A stretch of DNA of 64,000 nt. Origin: Lutjanus erythropterus. Taxonomy: Eukaryota > Chordata > Actinopteri > Lutjaniformes > Lutjanidae. Positions within the stretch are counted from its first letter, which is position 1; each line of letters begins with the position of its first letter. Both the position numbers and the translations under genes were made by a program. The stretch covers positions 40,106,320 to 40,170,319 of the forward strand of contig CM034600.1 in assembly GCA_020091685.1 (NCBI GenBank). The letters are read 5' to 3'. This document shows positions 12,924 through 25,766 of this stretch, in pieces. The notes under the pieces were generated by a model, which saw nothing but the letters and a program-made list of their open reading frames with translations, ran no database searches and had not been told where the DNA came from.

Positions 12924-14082
12924 GGTTGCACTACATGCATTTTGTCGACCCTCTGTTCATGTGACACGTCAGGAAAGTTGATTGTAATAAAACGTCAGAA
13001 TCCTGCAGCAGCTGTTGGACCAGCAGAGGTCAGTGGAGCGAAGCTCTGCAGCTCAGAGTTCAGTTACTCTTTAAAATGTCGGAGGTTGTGACTGCAGAGA
13101 GAGGTGATTAAACCAGCTCAGAGTGTGTGTATGTGAGACAGTGTGTGTGAGAGTGTGTGTGTGAGAGTGTGTGTGAGCCTGGAGCTGCTAATGTTAAATA
13201 ATGGATGGCGGCATTAGAGGGCTTGTAGCTGGTTAGTAGAGAGTGACAGAGGGAGGAGAAAGTTTAGATTCTCTCCCTCTTCATCCCTCCCTTCTCTCTC
13301 TCTGCACATTTCCTGTATTCCCCCTTCTCTTGTGCCCTTTCTCTCCTCTATCTCTCTCCCCATCTCCTGTCCTCCTCTCCCCCTCTTTCTCTGGGGTCAT
13401 TATCTGCAGCTGCTGGAGCCAAGTCTCCGTCCGTCCTGCAGCAGGAGAGGAGAGGAGGAGGAGGAGGAGCACAACACATCGAGTGGGAGCTTGACTCCAA
13501 GCCAGAGGAGAGAGATGGGAGAGGAGGATGGAGGGAAGGAGGGAGGAGGTTGAGTGAGGACAGATGAGAGGGAGGGCGGAGGGAAGAAAGTGGAGAAGGA
13601 GAGCAGAGAGGTCAGGAGAGACAAACTGGGAGGAGGAGGAGGAGAAGGAGGGAGAGCTGATATGTTGATCTGTATCTGCAGATATGATGAGACAGATGTG
13701 TATCTGGAGTCAGTGGAAGTGTCCCCGGTCAGGACTTCAGATACACTGAGGTCACGTGAGACACAACCAGAAAATGTAAAAGAAATCATCTCTAAAATGC
13801 TTTAATTATTTCTATTTGTCATTATTTATTCAATTAACTCTTTAATTATATATCATACTGCTGGAAAACCTTCTGCACACTGCCAGGGAGAAAATATCAG
13901 GAGGAATGCTGAATGTTTTAATGATTTATCTCAAAAAACTCAAAGGAACTCTCTTTAAAACAATTAAAATGCCTTAATCATCATATCACAGTGTTAGACT
14001 TTAAAACAAGCTGCTTCACATGAGACACTCTGTCCTCAGAGCATCGATTCAGATCAGGAAAAGAAAGATGATATTAACACTA

Positions 14083-14290
14083 CAACAGTTAATGGATTAT
14101 TAAATAAATCGCCAACTATTTTGATAATCAATAAGAGAGATTTTTGAATTCAAAAAAGCCTAAATTAAATGTGAATTATTCCTGTTGTCTTTCCTCCTCT
14201 CTGACAGTAAACTGACGATCTTTGAGTTGTGGAAAAAATGAGACAATTGAAAGACATTAAAATTTGAAGCAAACCAAAACATTTCACATA
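14083..14290 (+). mobile_element. dispersed repeat, AATATTTTCTGGTTTCTTT family
   Basis: Contains TAAATGTGAATTATTCCTG, then CTCTGACAGTAAACTGACGA and CTTTGAGTTGTGG, matching the copy at 38740-39010 with about 80% similarity by eye. Confidence 0.6.
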
Positions 14291-14420
14291 TTATATATAT
14301 TTTATATATATAAATACTTAAAGAAGAAACTTCACACAAAAAAGGCAGCAGAGTGTTGTGTTGTTTTGTTTGGACATGCTTTGTCCCAGTTCTTAAGAAA
14401 CAAGTCATATACAATATTAT
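14290..14420 (+). repeat. fragment of the ~1-kb dispersed repeat
   Basis: TTGGACATGCTTTGTCCCAG with a preceding CATATATTTTATATATATAAA stretch parallels 41330-41480 of the copy at 40640-41655. Confidence 0.45.
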
Positions 14421-17400
14421 TCTGAAATTCTACTTGAGTACTTTTGCTTTTGGTACTTTAAGTATATTTTGATGCCTTTAAACTTTTATTCAAGTAACAT
14501 TTTGAATGAGAACTTTTACTTGTAACAGAGTATTTCTGCCTGTGTTTACTAGAGTAAAAGGAAACTTCATTCAGCTCACAAATTAGGATTTGCTGCCTCC
14601 AGTATCTCTGTCAAAGATGGAGAGAAGAGAACCTAAACTACAGGAAATGTCCCTTTAAAACCCTGTGACATCACAGTCAGTTCATGAATTAAGGAGATGC
14701 TCAGGTGGGACGCATTTTCCCCAAAAACAAGTCAACAGAAATGGCTGAATGGAGTGAATAATGCATCATTCTTCCTCCATCATGTGATCATCTGACAGAC
14801 TGTTGACTGACTGTTGACTGACTGCTGCTGCTGATGAGCCTGTGAGCACGAGCGCGTCTCCGTGGAGCCGCAGTCAACCGTCGTAATAAATAAAGGTTTT
14901 ACAAAAGGGGGGAAGTCTCAGGAGGCCCGGGTCAGCCCGGTTATTCTGAGCTGCTCTCTCAGTACGTTAAATATTTCATGGTCAGGATTATGTCATCCTG
15001 CACCGAGCCGCGCTACCAAGAAACAGACCAACAGACCGAGACGGAGGGACAGAAAAATAAAGAGGCGGACCGAGACAGGACAGCAGACAGAGGGACAGAC
15101 AAGTCCAGATAAAGAGAGGAGGAGGAGGAGGAGGAGTGATGAAGAAGACGACTCACAGTTTACAGACCTGCCTGACAGCAGAAAAACTAACTAACAGATG
15201 GAGAGACGGTCGTCTGCTGCTTCCCGATTGGAGCAGATAGGAATCCATTAGTGTCGAGTCAGCCAATCAAGCACAGAGACCGATCCTTATCTCTCACCTG
15301 TAATAGAGGAGCCAGCCAATCACAATCTAATAGAGGGACAGACAGCCAATGGTAATCAGTTTAGAGAGGAGAGCCAGAAGGACAATTAAAGTACAGGGTG
15401 ATCCCTCCAATCAGAGGAGGAGGAAGAGGAGGAGGAGGAAAGAAGAAGAAAGAGAAGAAGAGGAGGTGATCTGGAGTGTATCAGCAGAATTTGGACTCAG
15501 CAGAATCAGAAGATCTCGCAGGAAAACCTGCAGTTGTTTCTTCAGATTGTTGTTCTGATTTGGTTGAATTCTGTTTGTTTAGGTTAAAAAAAACAAACCA
15601 TAGACCAGATCAGAGAAGTCTACAAGCTTATGAGAAAATTAGTATTTAGTTGTTGTATGTTTTAATCATGTCTAGTTGGAAAATAATGGAATTGTAAATT
15701 ATTAATAAAATAATATCTGTAACTATGAGGTGAATCATTTCACTTTTAAGGCAGATATGATAGATTCAACAGCTGTTTTTAAAAGAAGAGAGATGCATTT
15801 GGTACAACAGCTTTAGAAAAAGCTGCTAATCTGCAGCAGTAATGTTTTGCACAAACAGGTTGGAAACACAATGACCCAGACAATATTAGAGTATGTTACA
15901 TAAGGAGAAATTAAAATATGACAAGGAAACATGTGCTGTTTATAAAAGCCCTTATCTTTCTCAGAATCCCAAGAGATTCAGTGTGATTGCAGACCAAAGC
16001 CAACCTGTTCTCTTCAAGACAGTTTGTCAACAATCAGAACACATAAAAATGTGTTGTTGAAACTTTGATTATTCTTTCATTATGAATATGAAGTTTAATT
16101 TGCTGACTGTCGTATTTTTTCTTTCCTGTACATAACAAGAAATTTGACTTTCACTGCCAAGTGGCAGAAGACGCCGTGACGGATCATCTGACAAAAATTT
16201 GACCCAAGAAGAAGATGAGAACCGCTGGAACTGAACAGCAGAAGAAGAGGATGATGTTATGTAGCATGAAAACGTCAGCGCTCAGCTGTGGAACCGCGGG
16301 ACAGAGAACACCGTGACCCCGGGTACAGAGCGGTTCTGCTCACGCTGCAGTCCCTGGACCTCCACTGCAGCCGGGACACAGAGAGGCTGAAACACCGCAG
16401 CTGTGGGTGATGTTTATCAGCTTATTTGTTTGAAACCATGTTGAGAACATCATGATTTAGATGATGTCAAACACAGGCAGACTTTCACCCAGGTGGCAGC
16501 TTTAACTATAACCTGAGTTATAAGATGATTCAAACCATCGTCTTTTCCTAAACCTAAATGAAATCAAACTGCAACTATTTTACAAGGTGAACAAAGAAAC
16601 AGTGAAGCTCCAACACGTCCGTCTCCAGCAGTCATTTACATTATTTACATCAACATACAGTCAAATAACATCACAGTCAAATGTGTCATAAAAGACAATA
16701 AAACATAATGATCCTGCTGGTTTGTCTTTGTGGTCTTTTTTAAATTCTGTTGTGTAAAATGATCCTGCAGACACACAACACACTGACACAGATTGAAAAG
16801 TATTTAAAGGAAGTGTACAGTGTTTTTGCTCCTCTGTGTTTCCACCTGAGCCTCCTGTTCTGTCTGAACTGGGATTGTTCTTCACAAGGACACCAGTATC
16901 GACCGGACGAGTTTGATCATCAGCTCGGTTTGTTTTCTCTCTTTGAAAACTTCTATTCTGGGTTACAGCCGGCTGCTAAAAGCCTCCCTGCTCTCCTCCT
17001 CTTTCTCCCCCTCCTCCTCCTCGTCTTTCCATCACCTTTCTCTGCCTCTCCTCCTTTTCCTAAATCCTCTCCTTTCCCTTTTCTTGCTCCTCCTGCTCTC
17101 CTCCTCCAGTGTAATCTACGGCCATGTTTAATTGATGGAGTGATGATGAAAGTTGCAGGAGGAGGGATGGTTGTTCCATGTTTCTCCTCCTCTGGTGAAG
17201 GAGATCTGACTCTTTAAACAAACTGAAATCCTGCCTCTCTGTCTTCTGTCTCTCCTGCTCTTTTTGTGTTGTTGCGTCCTTTTCTTTGCTTTTCTTTCTT
17301 CTTTTAAATCTCACTCACGCTCCCCTTTAGTTCATATACACATATATGGTGGTGTTTCTAAAGGACCCTTCAGATCAGAGATCGACAGCGTGATCAGAGA

Positions 17401-18034
17401 ATATCATCGTCCACAGTTTCATCACCAGGCTGGAGGCTGCTGTCACTCCCAGACTGACTGACAGATCTTTAAATACAGAAATGACCATTTAGCCTGAGAA
17501 CCAGACAAATCAGTGAGCTCATATTTCATTTGTTCTGGCAGATACGTCTGGCCACCCTCACTTTCAGACTGATCTCCACCCTCCTCCTGTTGGACCAATC
17601 ACAACTCTTTACTTAATCTGGGGAATTTTTGATGCATGAAGAGGAGCATCACTGGTCCAGATCTGAAAAATCTGTCACGTTTCAAGCACAGACTCACGAA
17701 ACTCAGATCAGACTTTCAAACTAGTCAGCATCACGTTTCTCACTCAAAATGTTGTCAGAGAGAAAGAACGTTTGTGTCCCTGAAAAACAAACCAAAGACC
17801 GACCAAACTCAACAAACAACTGAAACATCAACTCTGATTGGTTGGAGCTCTATCCAGTTTTGATCTGCGCTCCTTAGAAACAAAAAATGAACTGAGAGAT
17901 CTCAGAGTAAATCACATTTGTGAATAAGTTTGGTGAAACTCAGCACTGAACTGACATCAGACAAGAAAAAATATGAGTGATGATCTGAAAGGCTACAACT
18001 TTACCTCATCCCTCCCTGCTTTAAATGAAACAAA

Positions 18035-18110
18035 TGCTTCTCAAACTGTGGTCCGTGTACCACCAGTGGTACTTGAGCTCCTCTGAGTGGTATACAGAGG
18101 AACATCAGAA
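18035..18110 (+). mobile_element. hAT-like element end fragment
   Basis: CTTCTCAAACTGTGGTCCGT followed by GTACCACCAGTGGTACTTGA has the form of known vertebrate hAT ends (TTCTCAAACTGTGG...CCACTAGTGG). No transposase or opposite end identified. Confidence 0.45.
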
Positions 18111-19249
18111 ATATTTTCTTCAAATTAAATAAATTATTTCAAAAATACACTCAAACAAGTGCTACAAAAGTTACAATTTCCCGTATTTTTGTTCCAGTAT
18201 CAGCCTGGTATGCAGTGTCAGTCATCCTATAAACTAAACTTTGGCAATAAAGTATGCAGAGGTGAAATGAAGAGACTGAAAATAAAAGCCCCTAAAACAC
18301 TGAAATCATTGAAACTATTATGAAGAGAAGCGCAAATCAGAAGGAGAAGATTTCAAGCTGCTGTGTTGAAAATGAAGTGGATGACGGTGAACTGAGAGTG
18401 AAGAAGCAGCAGAGACGTGTCCACACTTAGATGATATTTGGAGACGTCAGTGTTTCTGAGCTGGTAGAAGAAGTTTGAGGTCTAACAAACTCCCCCCTGA
18501 CTGCACATCAGACTCAACATCTGGAAACATCCCATCAGTGATGATGTGTTGCACGTAGACATATTTTTATCAAAGGCTGTTTTCACACCTGTGCTTTTTC
18601 AGTCCAGGTAAATCAGACTCTGGTGTGTTTTTCCCTCTTTACTGTGATTTTTCTTCATCTATTAATCTAAAAATCAAGTTTCTAAATTACACAATAAACA
18701 ACAAGTCAAGTTTACAGACAGCAGGCGTAAATATGTGAATAAAATTTGCTGATTGATCCTTTAATGAAATATATATGAAGTACAAAAGAGGATAGAAATG
18801 AAAGAAAGGAGGAAATGAGTGTAGACATCAGAAATGAGATTAAAACAAAATTAAACAGAAGAAATGGTAAAAAAAAAAAAGTGACACAATAAAGCAGAAA
18901 AATAAACAGACAGAAAAAGAAATTCTGAGTCACACTGAGTCTATTTCCAGCAGTCAGAGTGGTTATTTAAGGCTGCAGTTCAAACCTTCAGATCACAGCA
19001 GATAAAACTCTTCATCACTGAAAAAACACGACAGAGAATCGAACAGGACGGAGTGACGAGACACGAGACCAAAATATTCTACTGCCTGTCTGTGACCCAA
19101 CATCTTTCCTCAACATCAACCATGTGGTTTTAGTCACTGAAACACTGTTATGCTCTAAATCAGTTTGGTAACACTAATATGGTTGTTTCATGTTGTCTTC
19201 CTGGATTTTAGACTTTCTGACCCTGCTGGATTAGATTTGACACAAACAG

Positions 19250-19530
19250 CTACCAAACCAGTTCAACATCTGCAGCATCATCACGTACGCTGATGACACT
19301 GCCCTGATTGTTGGTATCAGCAGAGGTGACGAGTCAGCATGCAGACAGGAGCTGAGTACAACAGCTGATGTGAATAAAACATAAGAGATGATAATGGACT
19401 GGAGGAAGTCCTGACCACAGCCCTGCAGCGTGTCAGCAGTCCTGCTGCCAAAACAAAAAAAAACCTCAGGAGCATCCAGTCTTCTCTGAATGCACGTGAC
19501 TCAGGGAATTACCTGGGCGTGAAAAATGTC
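19250..19530 (+). mobile_element. LINE reverse-transcriptase fragment
   Basis: A short stretch translates as SIITYADDTALIVGISRGDE, holding the YADD catalytic box and the GDE(S/T)ACRQE context of fish L2/CR1/Rex-type LINE reverse transcriptases. Downstream, EMIMDWRKS and later NYLGV correspond in order to the MIVDFRR and FLGV blocks, but a stop and missing sequence lie between them. It is a dead internal fragment, severely shortened. Confidence 0.65.
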
Positions 19531-19701
19531 ACGAGCCAAACTCGACCCTGACGGCGTGACTTTGGATTGATTCCTCTGATCCACCGAGAGAATCAGAGCA
19601 GGAATATAAATATAAACCGAGAATCAATCGGACATGTGAGCAGGAAGCAGCGCAGGGCTAATATTAGACTGCAAACACTCAGAAACCTGCAGATCATTCC
19701 C

Positions 19702-19707
<6 letters not shown>

Positions 19708-19756
<49 letters not shown>
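19708..19756. repeat. (AC)24 microsatellite
   Basis: Uninterrupted AC just after the LINE fragment. Confidence 0.97.
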
Positions 19757-19758
<2 letters not shown>

Positions 19759-19914
19759 GCTGATTTTGTGTGTGCACTGAACAACTGTACATTAAACATT
19801 TAAAACAGAGCACAGAGGCAGATAGATCTGAGCTTTTACAGAATCCAAACGTCTCACTCTTAACTATGAGCTGCTGTCAGTCAGACGTCACACGCAGCAG
19901 ATTGGACACATCAG

Positions 19915-19975
19915 AGCATTGGTTCCCAACCTGGGGTCTGGGCCCCAGAAATCACAAGGGGTCCCTAAGACTTTT
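19915..19975. mobile_element. dispersed repeat end fragment (GGTTCCCAACCTGGGG)
   Basis: TTGGTTCCCAACCTGGGGTC with GGGGTCCCTAAGACTTTTT. A related piece lies at 29404-29470 (TTGGTTCTCAACATGGGGTT ... GGGGTCCCAGCAACTTTTT). Both look like hAT-type ends known from fish, but the assignment is tentative. Confidence 0.45.
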
Positions 19976-20325
19976 TCTGCTTTTATGCACATTTGAACTA
20001 AAATACCAGTTTCAGGGTTCACACAATTTTTCCTAAATCAATTTCAAGACTTTTTCAAGCTTTTCCAGCTGCTGTAAATGACGTTTATATACAGAATGAT
20101 TTTTTTTTCTCCTCTTCATCACATTAAATCAGATATTCTTGTGCTTTTATCAACCAAAGTTGTTTGTGAAAGAAAGTTTAATGATTCAAATTTCATGTTT
20201 TTGTGCAGATGTACAGATAATATAAAGCCTGTTATAGCTGTCCTCACTTTGGTTTTCTTTTCTTCTCTCCTCCCCTTTTCTATTTCTGGCTACAAGGAGT
20301 TAAACCCCTCATAAATGTTTAAGAG

Positions 20326-20388
20326 TCTACACACACACACACACACACACAGTCCCTCCGGTTTACTGTGTGTGTGTGTGTGTGTAGA
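20326..20388. repeat. (CA)n/(GT)n perfect hairpin
   Basis: TCTACACACACACACACAC... at 20326-20346 is the exact reverse complement of ...GTGTGTGTGTGTGTAGA at 20368-20388, with a 21-bp spacer. Confidence 0.9.
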
Positions 20389-22513
20389 AGCATGTTTCCG
20401 CTGGTCAGATATCTGATATTAAAGGATCCTATAATACAAGAGTCATGTGTCATATAAACTGTATGTTGTCTAATTCTGTTTCCTGTTGTGAGCTGATCTC
20501 TTCCTGACAGACTCCACTGAGGGATAAATCCACACTCTGACGTCTAAGAACAGAGAAGATAATATGAAGCTTCATCAGTCTGACTGACACAGATCAAGAG
20601 GAAGAGTTCCAAACTCTACTGTTACTCAGAATCACATGCTGATGTACTTTTCCTGTCAGACTGATCATGTGATGAGTTCCAGCTGGTTAGTATGTGGATC
20701 TTGTGAAAATTGCTCGGCTGTACATGAGATTAGCTAGAAGCTGTACTGAGAAAGTCAGGCAACGACAGCAGTAGTGTCTCGATTAAAAGAAACACAGTGA
20801 CAGAAGCTCACAGAAAAAAAACTCTGAGAGGACACACTACCTCACATACAGAACGTTTTTAGATCACGATGATGTCACAGTTGAGGGCTCAGTGGTCGAT
20901 GATGGTGAACCATCAGCCCAACCCTAACAGAACGTCACTTCAAACACAGCGTTGTCTTCCTTGGTCCTAAACTGTGGTGAAGGGAAACGTCTTACTGGTC
21001 ACAACAAAACTCCAGCAGTAAATTTACAAATGAGTCGACTTCTGCTTCGAGATGTACGGACAACGTGTTTTACAAACTGAGGAAGTTTTACTTTGAAACA
21101 ACCACCAGAAATGATCACAGTGCTGCTGAGAACAGCTGATTTACTCGTCTCTCAGAGCAGTTTGAAGACTCCCCACCAATGAAAATCATTTTTTTTAACC
21201 TTGCTGGCATTTTTTAATGTTCTGTAAGACTCATTATCAGCAGAATAAGCAGTCAAAGACATGGTTCCACCTTGGATCTGCAGTGTACTAGAAAAAGACA
21301 TGTTCTGGGTCCTGACCTCTGAATCCGTCCCCTGCAGTCCACCGACTGATTCTCTGAATATGGACATGCTGTGTAACAAGTTGATGATTCACTCTGTTAT
21401 CAGCCTAAAACAACAGATGGGTTCAGCCTGAACTTAAACTGACGCCTGTTGTTTTTTCCATCTATTCATCCTGTGGACACAGCGAGTACGAGCCAACGTG
21501 TTTTCTTGTGAATTATCTGTTGACTGTTTCCAACAAATCTGCAGTGAGACAGATAACGTCAGCCAGCGTTAGCCTAAAATAATTAATTAGATGATGTTGA
21601 TATTCATTCAGATGATTCTGACAGAAAACTTGTTCATGAAGAGAACATGTTATAATAAAGGTCGTCCTCATTAGCTGCTAGTGTAGCGTTAGCATCATAA
21701 GGTAATTCAAGTGTATATGGCTCATTGAAGAAGTTTGCCTTCAGGGCTTCCTGCCAGGAAGTGGCTTTCTGGTGTTTATGTGTGTGATCTGTGGTTTCCT
21801 GTTAAAACATGTATGGCAGAATTAATTAATTATTCCAGTAACATACAGCAGTTTTACAGAGTTGAAGGTGAGCAGGTAGACGTGAGCTGCAGGTGAGTAG
21901 CAGAGGATTCAGAGGAGACAGAGGCGGGGCTAATTTGCATATTGATAGAACCAGGCATACTAAATGAGGCAAAAGTGCAGAGTTGCATCTAACCTATTTC
22001 AAGGCACAAAGGGACTTTTTTTAAATCTGTAATTTTGATGAACAGAAAAGATTTGATGCCAGAAGAAGAAGTTTCAGGACAGTTTTCAGCCTCTGAGCAG
22101 CTCTGAATCCTCTACTCAACATGTAACAGACAGTTCTGTATGAACATGGATTTGAATAAATCTGAACTGATCCTTTAACATTTGAACAGATCCAGCTCTC
22201 TGTGTTTACTCTGTCCTCGGGGAGCGTTCCACTCGTCTACATCAGATTAAAATCTCCTTTTCTCTACATCTGCATCTCTCTGTTTTCTCTGTTTCTGCGC
22301 CTCCTTTCTTCCTATTTTCCACCCTCTCATTTTCTCCTGTATTTACATCTCCCACGCTCTCCCCCCTCCTCCCCCTCCTCCCTCCATCTCTCCCTCTTTG
22401 TTATTAACTCCTCTCAGTTTGTTGCTGAGAGGAAGCTCACGTTGTTTCTGAGCGTCTCTAATGTGTTTTATTTGTTCGTTTTGCATAATCCACATTTCTG
22501 TGTTTATTTTTAC

Positions 22514-22515
<2 letters not shown>

Positions 22516-22554
<39 letters not shown>
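22516..22554. repeat. (CA)19 microsatellite
   Basis: Uninterrupted CA. Confidence 0.97.
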
Positions 22555-22557
<3 letters not shown>

Positions 22558-22619
22558 ACTGAGACAATCCATCTGTGTGTGTTTAAATATCACATGATGT
22601 GTGTTAAATGTTTCAGATT

Positions 22620-23310
22620 GTCTGACATGAAGAAGAGAAGAAGAAGAAGGAGAAGAAGAAGGGAGACGGAGGAGAGGAAGGAAAGAAGAGAAAGAAGCAG
22701 AGGATTAAAAAAACAAATGGAGGAATGAAAGACAGAAAGAGGAGACAAGATGGAGGAGAGGGGGAAGGAAGGGAGGTAAAGAGGAGTTTAAAACTGGAGG
22801 AAAGTGAGGAAAGGAAGGAAAGATGGAAGCTGAAGACTAGACAAAAAGGAGGAAAAGAAAGAAAGAAAACTTCAGTAGAAATCAGAGGAGAGGAGAGACA
22901 GAAGAGGAGGGAAAAGGAGGATGTGAAAAGGAGTGATGGAGTAGCAAAGTGAGAAGAGATTAAAAAGATGGGATGAAGGCGGGAGGAGGAAAAGATGTGG
23001 TATAAATGGAAAGAAGGAGAGAGAGAGAGGAGGGAAAAAATGGAGCTGTCACAGGAAAGGAGGAAAAATAAATAGAACAGAAGAAGAGAGGAGAGGAGGT
23101 ATGGGGGAGAAAATGGAAGATAAATAAGTGAAGGAAAGGAGAAGTAGTGTAAAAAGAGGAGAGAGGAGAAGGGATGAAGAAGAAATGATTCGAGACAAGC
23201 GAGGAGGAGAGGAAAGAGGAGGAGAAAAAGAGGAGAGGGGGAAAAGGAGTAAATGAGGGAAGAAGGAAAAGGAGGAGAGAGAGAAATGAGAAGAAGGGAG
23301 GATGGGACGA
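22620..23310. repeat. polypurine tract (about 690 bp)
   Basis: The plus strand is almost wholly A/G (GGAGGA, GAAGAAG, GGAAAG). The 256-codon reverse-strand open frame is Ser/Leu/Phe/Pro low complexity and is rejected as a gene. Confidence 0.85.
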
Positions 23311-25278
23311 GGAGGAGGACGAGGATGCACTCAGACACTGAGAGGAAATAATTGATGAGAGGAAAAGTTCTCTCCTCCTTCACTCTGCCTCTTGCTCTTT
23401 TTTTTTTTTATCTGTTTATCTGAGCCTTGTTCGCCCAGACGGAGCAGCTGCAGCAATTAGGGTCAGAAGAAGAAGAAGAGGGAGAGGAGGAGAAGAGAGT
23501 TAAAATAACTACTCTTCCTTCCTTAAAGATGTTTTTAAAACAATTACGATCACAAAAAATGACAATTTGTGCACAGAAATGTATGGATTACAGTAAGACT
23601 CTTATTTTGGTCAAATCAGATTTGGCCTTTAATACAAATATTTGTCAATTCTTTCTCTTTTTTCCAGTTCTGTGCTCCACACTAACTTCCTCTATCAGCC
23701 TACATGAGTGTGTTTTATCAGTAATACTCACATTTGAACACCCTGCTTTGTCATCTGTGATGTGAAAACATCAGATTTTCTCACAGTCAGAGTGTGTGTC
23801 CTCCTATAGTCTGGTGCCACATGCGCTGCTCTGCGCCGCTTCACTGCAGGAATTAAGAATTTATTTTGACCAAACCAGAGTTGGAGGCTATTTGAACAGA
23901 TGAAGCAAGATGTTTTTATTGAGTTCAAGTCAAGTTTGAATGAAGCTGGCGATTATGATGATAAAATTTTTTGGTGAGAACAAAAAAAAAAGCCGTTTAT
24001 GGTTACGGGTACACAGGCTCTCACCCAAGCAGCACGACACGAGATATACCAGATCTCGCGATACCTTCACATCTGTGTTTACATGCTACCTGGAAGAGAC
24101 TCAGACAACAGAGAGATAACTGCTCAGAAATAGTGACTTGTTACGCGTACGGTTGACTTTGCAAACTTTCAACAAAGAAGAAGAAGGCTTACGGATTTCA
24201 TTTTTTGCATGAACTATCGCTTTAACATTTTACTCAAAGGATGTTTAAAAGTTATAAACATTTATGCCTTCTACAAGATTATTAATGATTTCCTGAGACT
24301 CATGAACAGACACCAACTCATTCAGTGAAATTCAGCATCAGTTTGAACTGAAATAGACACATCAGTTATTCCAGCTGTGGTGTTCATGTCAAATGAGGTG
24401 AGTATTTCAACTTAACATCTTCCTTTGATCTCTGATGACACATCGTGGTCATTTCATGATTTATTACAGAAAATATATTACAGATTTCTTCAGCACATGT
24501 TATCACCAGGAGGTTTTTTAATAAGTGCACCATCTAATACAAAATATAAGACATTTATGATTCCATTTATTTATAATTGAAATGCTCTTCCTGTACATTT
24601 TGTTAGCTTCTATGTGTTTTATCCTGTTAATGTAATGCACACTACACACAGGAATGAGGGTTCTCACTGTCTGATGATTCAAATTCAAATTCAACCCCAG
24701 ATAACACCACATATCACGTTATTTCACAAAATGACATGATATTGGGCTGAGATGGACAAACGTGACAGCTTCCCAAAAGTGTGGCCAGAACATCTGGATT
24801 AGTGGAGATGTGTCTGAACATGAGGGTGGACAGAAGAATCTACCAGGACAAAAGAAACATGAGCTCACAGACTCGCCTCAAACTGCTGCTGCAGTGAACA
24901 CAAACAGACCGGGACCAGAATGAACCGATAGTAAAACAAAACGAGTGCACACGACTCTAAAATGTTCCTCTGTGAGGATTATAAAGGAGGGAGGAGGTGA
25001 CGGATGGAAAGAGGGCAGAGAGAAGGAGGGACGAGGTGTGGAGGCAGAGATATAGGGCTGAGGATGGAGGGATGAGGAGGGGCGTTCACAGGAGGAAGAT
25101 GAGATCACTGAGCGGAGCAGCAGGAGGAAGAGGAAGAGGAAGAGTGGAGGAGGGACAGAACATTACATGATGGAGGGAGGAAAGGTAAGAAAGAATGGAT
25201 GGAGGGAAGATAGAAGGAGGGCGAGGTGTGGACAGATAGATGGTCCCTGCAGAGCGTCCAGTCATCTGGAAAACTAGG

Positions 25279-25301
25279 ACACACACACACACACACACAC
25301 G

Positions 25302-25333
<32 letters not shown>

Positions 25334-25339
25334 CACACA
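25279..25339. repeat. (CA)n array with CGCA variants
   Basis: CA repeat with two CGCA interruptions. Confidence 0.95.
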
Positions 25340-25766
25340 GAGTTTTTGTACTTTACACCACAGACACACAGAATCCTGCTCTCTGATTGGCCGTGACTGT
25401 AAACTGACTATTAACACCAAAACTGAACTTATACAAAATATTGTAGCTAAACTGTTGTGTTTTTTCAGCTGCTCTTTACATTTTGTCTTCAGGCCTCTGT
25501 GTCTGAGCATCTTTGCATCTCTTCTTTTCATCAGAACTAAAAGTCTGTAAAATGAGTCTGAAGAGAAATTTCACTTCTAGAAAATGTTATAAATGTCATA
25601 CGACTGTAATCTTAAGGCACAAACATCGTCCCCTCAAGTACAACATCTGGCCCAGCTGACGCAAACACACGACCCCGGTGAACCAGCCTGGTCTCATTCC
25701 CAGGTCGTCATGTTAACCCTCTGTGTCTGTCATGGTTTGTTTTGGGGGTTTTTGTCAGTTATTTCC

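Larger units (their letters stand above)
14000..24000. other. intron 3, block 2
   Basis: Holds a dispersed repeat copy (14083-14290), a CpG-rich unique block at about 14835-15020, purine-rich patches at 15110-15140 and 15410-15465, a GC-rich block at 16150-16410, a hAT-like end fragment near 18035-18110, a LINE fragment (19250-19530), CA arrays (19708, 22516), a CA/GT hairpin (20326-20388) and a 690-bp polypurine tract (22620-23310). No gene found. Confidence 0.7.

Noticed and set aside
22613-23383. 256-codon reverse-strand open frame
   Set aside because: Ser/Leu/Phe/Pro low complexity read from a polypurine tract, with no domain.
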